Origin: Numida meleagris | Lineage: Eukaryota; Chordata; Aves; Galliformes; Numididae | DNA length: 64,000 nt | Assembly: GCF_002078875.1 (NCBI RefSeq) | Contig: NC_034412.1 | Location: 16,160,238 to 16,224,237, forward strand | Direction: 5' to 3' | Part shown: positions 60,542 through 64,000 of the stretch, piece by piece | Layout: every line of letters begins with the position of its first letter | Numbering within the stretch: the stretch's first letter is position 1 | The notes under the pieces: model-generated | The model's input: only the letters and a program-made list of their open reading frames with translations | Told to the model about the DNA's origin: nothing | Database searches by the model: none | Translations under genes and position numbers: made by a program

Positions 60542-62425
60542 ATGGCAGAAACTAAAACCGTCCAGCTTGGAGCAGCCTGTGCTGTCACCTTTTTCTTTGT
60601 CCTAATCTGCTGGGCTGATGCAGCTTCATTCCAGCAGTATCAGCTGCTTCAAAAAGACCCAGACTATGTAATGAAAAACTTACAGAGGATCCCAAATCCT
60701 GATATGATCAAAGCTTTGGAATACATAGAAGATCTTCGCAAGCAAGCTAACAAGGGAGAAAGCATCCCTGATTACAACTCCTTTCAAAGTGTCCCATATC
60801 TCCTGCAACAGAAAGAAAACAAAGATCAGGTTCACCTACCAGAAAATGTAAGGGATTCTTTGACTGAAGAGGAGTCTCAGTGGGTTAAGGTTATGCTGGA
60901 AGCCTTGCGGCAAGCTGAGAAGGAGTCAAAAGCTGGCACAAAGGAAAATAAACTTTATGGTCTGAGCTCAGATAATAGCTTTCCAGCTGGAGTAACAGAT
61001 GATTACGAGGCTTACAAGTGGCCTGAGAGGTGGCAAAAATATCTCAAAATGCCTCTTGGCCACTATGAAGACAGTTCAAGAGACAGTCCTTTCAAGCGTA
61101 CTAATGAAATAGTGGAAGAGCAATACACACCCCAAAGTCTTGCTACATTGGAATCAGTGTTTCAGGAGTTGGGGAAGATGGCAGGACCTAGTAATCACAA
61201 GAAGGAGAGGCTGGATGAAGACCAGAAATTGTATGCAGATGATGAAGATGATGTGTATAAAGTAAATAACATTGCCTATGAAGATGTGGTTGGAGGAGAA
61301 GACTGGAATCCCATAGAAGAAAAAGTGGAAAGCCAAACCCAGGAAGAAATAAAAGATAGCAAAGAGGAAATTGACAAACATGAAGAGGAGGTTGATGATG
61401 AAATGAAGAGGTCAGGGAAACTCAGCTTCCTCGAGGATGAAATGAGAAGAGAGAATAAAGATCAAACATCAGAGAATGTTTCAAAGCTAATGAATTATTA
61501 CCTGAAGAGGCTGATGGGCAATGCTGGAAACAGGAAACTACGGACCGGAGGAGAGCCTGAGGAGAAAAGAGGAGCCACATTTTTGGACAAGCAACTTAAC
61601 CCTCAGTCTATAGCTCAGTTAATAGAAATGTCAAGGAATTTACAAATTCCTCCAGAGGATTTAATAGATATGTTGAAAGCTGGGGAAAAAAAACAGCTTC
61701 AGAGTGAAAGGTTGGAAGCTGAGCAGGAAGCAGAATTCCCAGAAGACCTCGATGAGATCACTGAACCTAATCTAGGACAGAGTGACATATTTAAAAATAA
61801 TGTAAACTCTAAAAATGGGTACATGAAGCAGCCTCTTAATGCTATTCCGGAAAATCTACCTGAAGACCTCAATATTGAAGACATTGTCAGCCTTCTGGGA
61901 ACTGGCAATTTAGGTAATCAGAATCCCTCCTACTTACTAAATCGTCTTAATCAAGAAAATGATTTGCCAAGACTGCCTTACATTCCCAGAAGACTGAAGG
62001 GACGCCCAGTTCCTAAATCTGCATGGATTAACGATTTGGAAAGGCGACAAATGGAGTATGAGAAACTGGATGAGAAGGACGAAGAGCTGGCTGATTACTT
62101 GGCAAAGATGCTGGCAAAATATCCCGAAGTTATCAATACAAACCAGATGAAACGAGTTCCCGTTCCAGCTTCTGAAAGTGACCTGCAGGAAGACGAGCAG
62201 CTGGAGCAGGCCGTCAGAGAGCACCTGAGCCAGCTGGGACCGCAGGAGGCCGCGAGGCTGGCTTCACTCAGCAAAAGGCTCTCCATGGCTGGGGACACCG
62301 ATGACACACAAAATAGGCAGTATCTGGACGAGGATATGCTGGCAAAGGTGCTGGAGTACCTAAAACAGGAGAAATCAGAGCTTGAAAGAGATCACATTAC
62401 TAAACGGGCAATGGAAAATATGTAG
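60542..62425 (+). CDS. SCG2: Secretogranin II (secretoneurin precursor)
   Basis: 627 residues (human about 617), all in one exon. SCG2 is an acidic, calcium-binding granin stored in dense-core granules of neurons and endocrine cells and cut by prohormone convertases into peptides. The N-terminus is a signal peptide: polar MAETKTVQ, hydrophobic AACAVTFFFVLICW, likely cleavage after ADA (residue 27). The only cysteines, C13 and C23, lie in it. Acidic stretches and dibasic sites fill the rest: KR185-186, KK220-221, KR289-290, RR302-303, KR322-323, KR342-343, KR before V539, KR578-579 and a final KR in the tail KRAMENM. Secretoneurin is residues 187-219, an EM66-like peptide 222-288 and a manserin-like peptide 539-577. 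Y155 in DDYEAY matches the sulphated tyrosine region of the mammalian protein. The start was chosen at 60542 (A at -3, G at +4, conserved MAE). The open frame extends upstream only through intron, and an in-frame ATG at 60533 would add MLN. It ends in tandem TAG TAG. Confidence 0.97.
   Translation: MAETKTVQLGAACAVTFFFVLICWADAASFQQYQLLQKDPDYVMKNLQRIPNPDMIKALEYIEDLRKQANKGESIPDYNSFQSVPYLLQQKENKDQVHLPENVRDSLTEEESQWVKVMLEALRQAEKESKAGTKENKLYGLSSDNSFPAGVTDDYEAYKWPERWQKYLKMPLGHYEDSSRDSPFKRTNEIVEEQYTPQSLATLESVFQELGKMAGPSNHKKERLDEDQKLYADDEDDVYKVNNIAYEDVVGGEDWNPIEEKVESQTQEEIKDSKEEIDKHEEEVDDEMKRSGKLSFLEDEMRRENKDQTSENVSKLMNYYLKRLMGNAGNRKLRTGGEPEEKRGATFLDKQLNPQSIAQLIEMSRNLQIPPEDLIDMLKAGEKKQLQSERLEAEQEAEFPEDLDEITEPNLGQSDIFKNNVNSKNGYMKQPLNAIPENLPEDLNIEDIVSLLGTGNLGNQNPSYLLNRLNQENDLPRLPYIPRRLKGRPVPKSAWINDLERRQMEYEKLDEKDEELADYLAKMLAKYPEVINTNQMKRVPVPASESDLQEDEQLEQAVREHLSQLGPQEAARLASLSKRLSMAGDTDDTQNRQYLDEDMLAKVLEYLKQEKSELERDHITKRAMENM
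61100..61198 (+). other. SCG2: Secretoneurin peptide region of SCG2
   Basis: 33 codons between KR (61094-61099) and KK (61199-61204). It begins TNEIVEEQYTPQSLATLESV and ends ELGKMAGPSNH. The first 26 or so residues are identical to mammals and the last few differ. Secretoneurin acts as a secreted neuropeptide with chemotactic and angiogenic roles in mammals. Confidence 0.95.
61205..61405 (+). other. SCG2: EM66-like peptide region of SCG2
   Basis: 67 codons (ERLDEDQKLY through DDEM) between KK220-221 and KR289-290. The mammalian equivalent is 66 residues starting with E and ending with M; here there is one more. It is very acidic and contains the conserved NNIAYEDVVGGEDWNP block. Confidence 0.85.
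62156..62272 (+). other. SCG2: Manserin-like peptide region of SCG2
   Basis: 39 codons (VPVPASESDLQEDEQLEQAV through LASLS) flanked by KR on both sides, at the position of mammalian manserin, a 40-residue peptide. G+C rises in this part of the exon compared with the AT-rich middle. Confidence 0.75.
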
Positions 62426-62900
62426 TAGTTCTCCAAATATGATTTCTCTCCAATGTGTTGACTTCTATCCCAATTCAGTTGTGATTTACTCCCGCTCTCC
62501 CACTACACAACTTCTGGTAGACTACTTACCATTGAACAATCTGCGTATCTTTCTCAGAGCTGTTATCTTGTTTATTGATATACTTATGTATGTTATAAAT
62601 TATGGGGCAAATAACAAATTGCTTCAAGTGTTTTAAGGAACAATTTAATGAAATCAAGTAAAACTATAATATGTAAACAAATGACCTTTGCATTGTTAAT
62701 AAAAAATGATAAATGAAGAGTGACAATTATCATTTGAAATTTTTAAGATTAATTGGATTATTTTGTTACTGTCTGTAGTGTTTTTTTGTGGAGTATCGAA
62801 TAAAAAAAATAAAGCATTATATATATAGTTTTATTTACAAGGCTTTTTCTATTGAGTGTTTTATTGTTAATGAATAAATTATTTATGGACAATAGACTGT
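62426..62900 (+). other. SCG2: SCG2 3' UTR
   Basis: AT-rich sequence after the stop, with ATTTA pentamers and several polyadenylation signals: AATAAA at 62698-62703, overlapping signals at 62799-62804 and 62808-62813, and another at 62873-62878 followed by GT-rich TGTGTTTCTTTCTGGGAG. The overlapping pair near 62800 is the best candidate, giving a 3' UTR of about 400 bases; longer and shorter forms are possible. Confidence 0.75.
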
Positions 62901-64000
62901 GTTTCTTTCTGGGAGTTGATCATGTCATAGTAATTAGAAACTGAAACATATTTTTACTTCTACGAAGTTTTTCTGAGGTCTGTTATTTTACCATGAGTTA
63001 ATTTGGTGGCATAATTCTGGTTTTCTGGGTTGTAATACCACTGACTGGCATTATCGCCCAAGTATTGAGTACCTGAAGATCTTGCTGAAGTCAAAAGTGA
63101 ACTGGGGCAGTAATTGCATTACATTGTTTGAAAATTGAGCCCCAAGTAACTAATGATTTTGTATCTCTCGGCATTGGGGGTAAGATAAATGATCTTTCTA
63201 GCTAAGACAAACTCTATAGCAAAGCTCTAAATAATACAAAATTGAACCTTCTTATTGGAGCAGAAGGGAATCTTGGAAGACGGATTCCTTGTCACCTTTC
63301 ACAATGGCTACAATGCAGAAAGAAACAAGCCCCAGGGCAAGGCGAGCAGAGAACACTCGTGGTAACATCATTTTATTATCTAATAAAAATATTTTTTGTG
63401 AAATGACTGTTAAATACACACATAAGCATACAGAACCTTAATCATTCACTACATTACTTGATATCCTGGACGTATGAAAGGTCTCTCAAGCTCCTGCCAA
63501 GAACTGTAGTGGATGTTCTGGAAAGGCTAGAGCTTTCCAGAACTAAATGTGCTTGTGTAACTCCATGAGTCATACATGTTTTTCACTAGGACAGCTCAGG
63601 CATATCCATTTCCAGGATTATAGTTTGAAAGTAGTTCTCCCTACGGTATTCTTCAGCATTTTATCTCTGCTAAGTGTGTTGGGCATGATTTTTGGCGAGG
63701 TAATGTCTAATGAAGCAAAATACAAAGGCTGCAGAAATAAGACTTCATTTCCAGAGTCACCATTACCTGGAGCAATTGCAGATGATAGTTCATCCAGAGC
63801 TCTTGCTTCAGGCCACATTATAATTCTTCATTTCTCTGTTACATGCATGAGTCAAAACATTAAGAAGAGAACTGAAAAAATTGCCAGTGTTTATTTTGCT
63901 TCTATGCTCTAAGGAAAGACAAACCTGTTGCTTTTCGAGTAGCACTGGCTTGCTGGTGATCTGAAATCATTTTATTTCATTTAAAACAACACTGTGCTTT
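62901..64000. other. Intergenic DNA downstream of SCG2
   Basis: 1.1 kb with no recognisable exon or repeat. A 121-codon frame at 63547-63912 has no family features and is regarded as chance. Confidence 0.6.

Noticed and set aside
1..64000. tRNA, rRNA, CRISPR arrays, bacterial-type operons or integrated viral genes
   Set aside because: No cloverleaf with A/B boxes, no regularly spaced repeats, no LTR pairs and no viral coding stretches were recognised by eye. A homology search would be needed to exclude very diverged ones.

Overview
This is a 64 kb window of vertebrate nuclear DNA, almost certainly avian and probably galliform (chicken-like). The evidence is the intron-exon structure, CpG-island promoters, CR1 LINE fragments and an internally deleted mariner of the type known in chicken. 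Two protein-coding genes can be read with confidence. Both are on the + strand: AP1S3 (sigma-1C subunit of the AP-1 clathrin adaptor, five coding exons, 8913-24581) and SCG2 (secretogranin II, one non-coding first exon near 57.2 kb and one coding exon, CDS 60542-62425). The order matches the WDFY1-AP1S3-SCG2 order of human 2q36, so the left edge may hold the 3' end of WDFY1. No WDFY1 coding sequence is visible here.

Layout: 1-1.1 kb is a possible 3' end of an upstream gene, with a polyA signal at 1063. 1.1-8.6 kb is intergenic, with one CR1 scrap. 8.6-9.3 kb is a CpG island with the AP1S3 promoter; exon 1 contributes only the initiator Met. 9-21 kb is intron 1. Exons 2-5 lie at 21.1-24.6 kb. 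About 24.6-57 kb is the AP1S3 3' UTR of unknown length followed by a gene-poor interval. That interval holds a CR1 copy (30.9 kb), a mariner remnant (45.5 kb), a canonical RE1/NRSE motif in a small CpG-dense patch (44.9 kb), a palindromic CRE next to an AP-1 site (32.1 kb), and a purine repeat containing an assembly gap (54.6-55.3 kb). 56.6-57.2 kb is a long pyrimidine tract, a (TG)n repeat with a second gap, and the SCG2 promoter with GC boxes, CRE and TATA-like box. 57.2-60.5 kb is the SCG2 intron; 60.5-62.9 kb is the coding exon and 3' UTR; the rest is intergenic.

The two genes have related but separate roles. AP1S3 sorts cargo at the trans-Golgi/endosome, and SCG2 is a granin of neuroendocrine dense-core granules and the precursor of secretoneurin. 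The most interesting regulatory reading is around SCG2. There is a perfect 18-base RE1 core about 12 kb upstream, and a second RE1-like site, one base short in its central spacer, lying over the predicted transcription start. Together with the CRE this fits a REST-silenced, cAMP-inducible neurosecretory gene. I found no CRISPR, operon, tRNA, rRNA or unfamiliar multi-gene system. Most short ORFs in the window are chance open frames in non-coding DNA.
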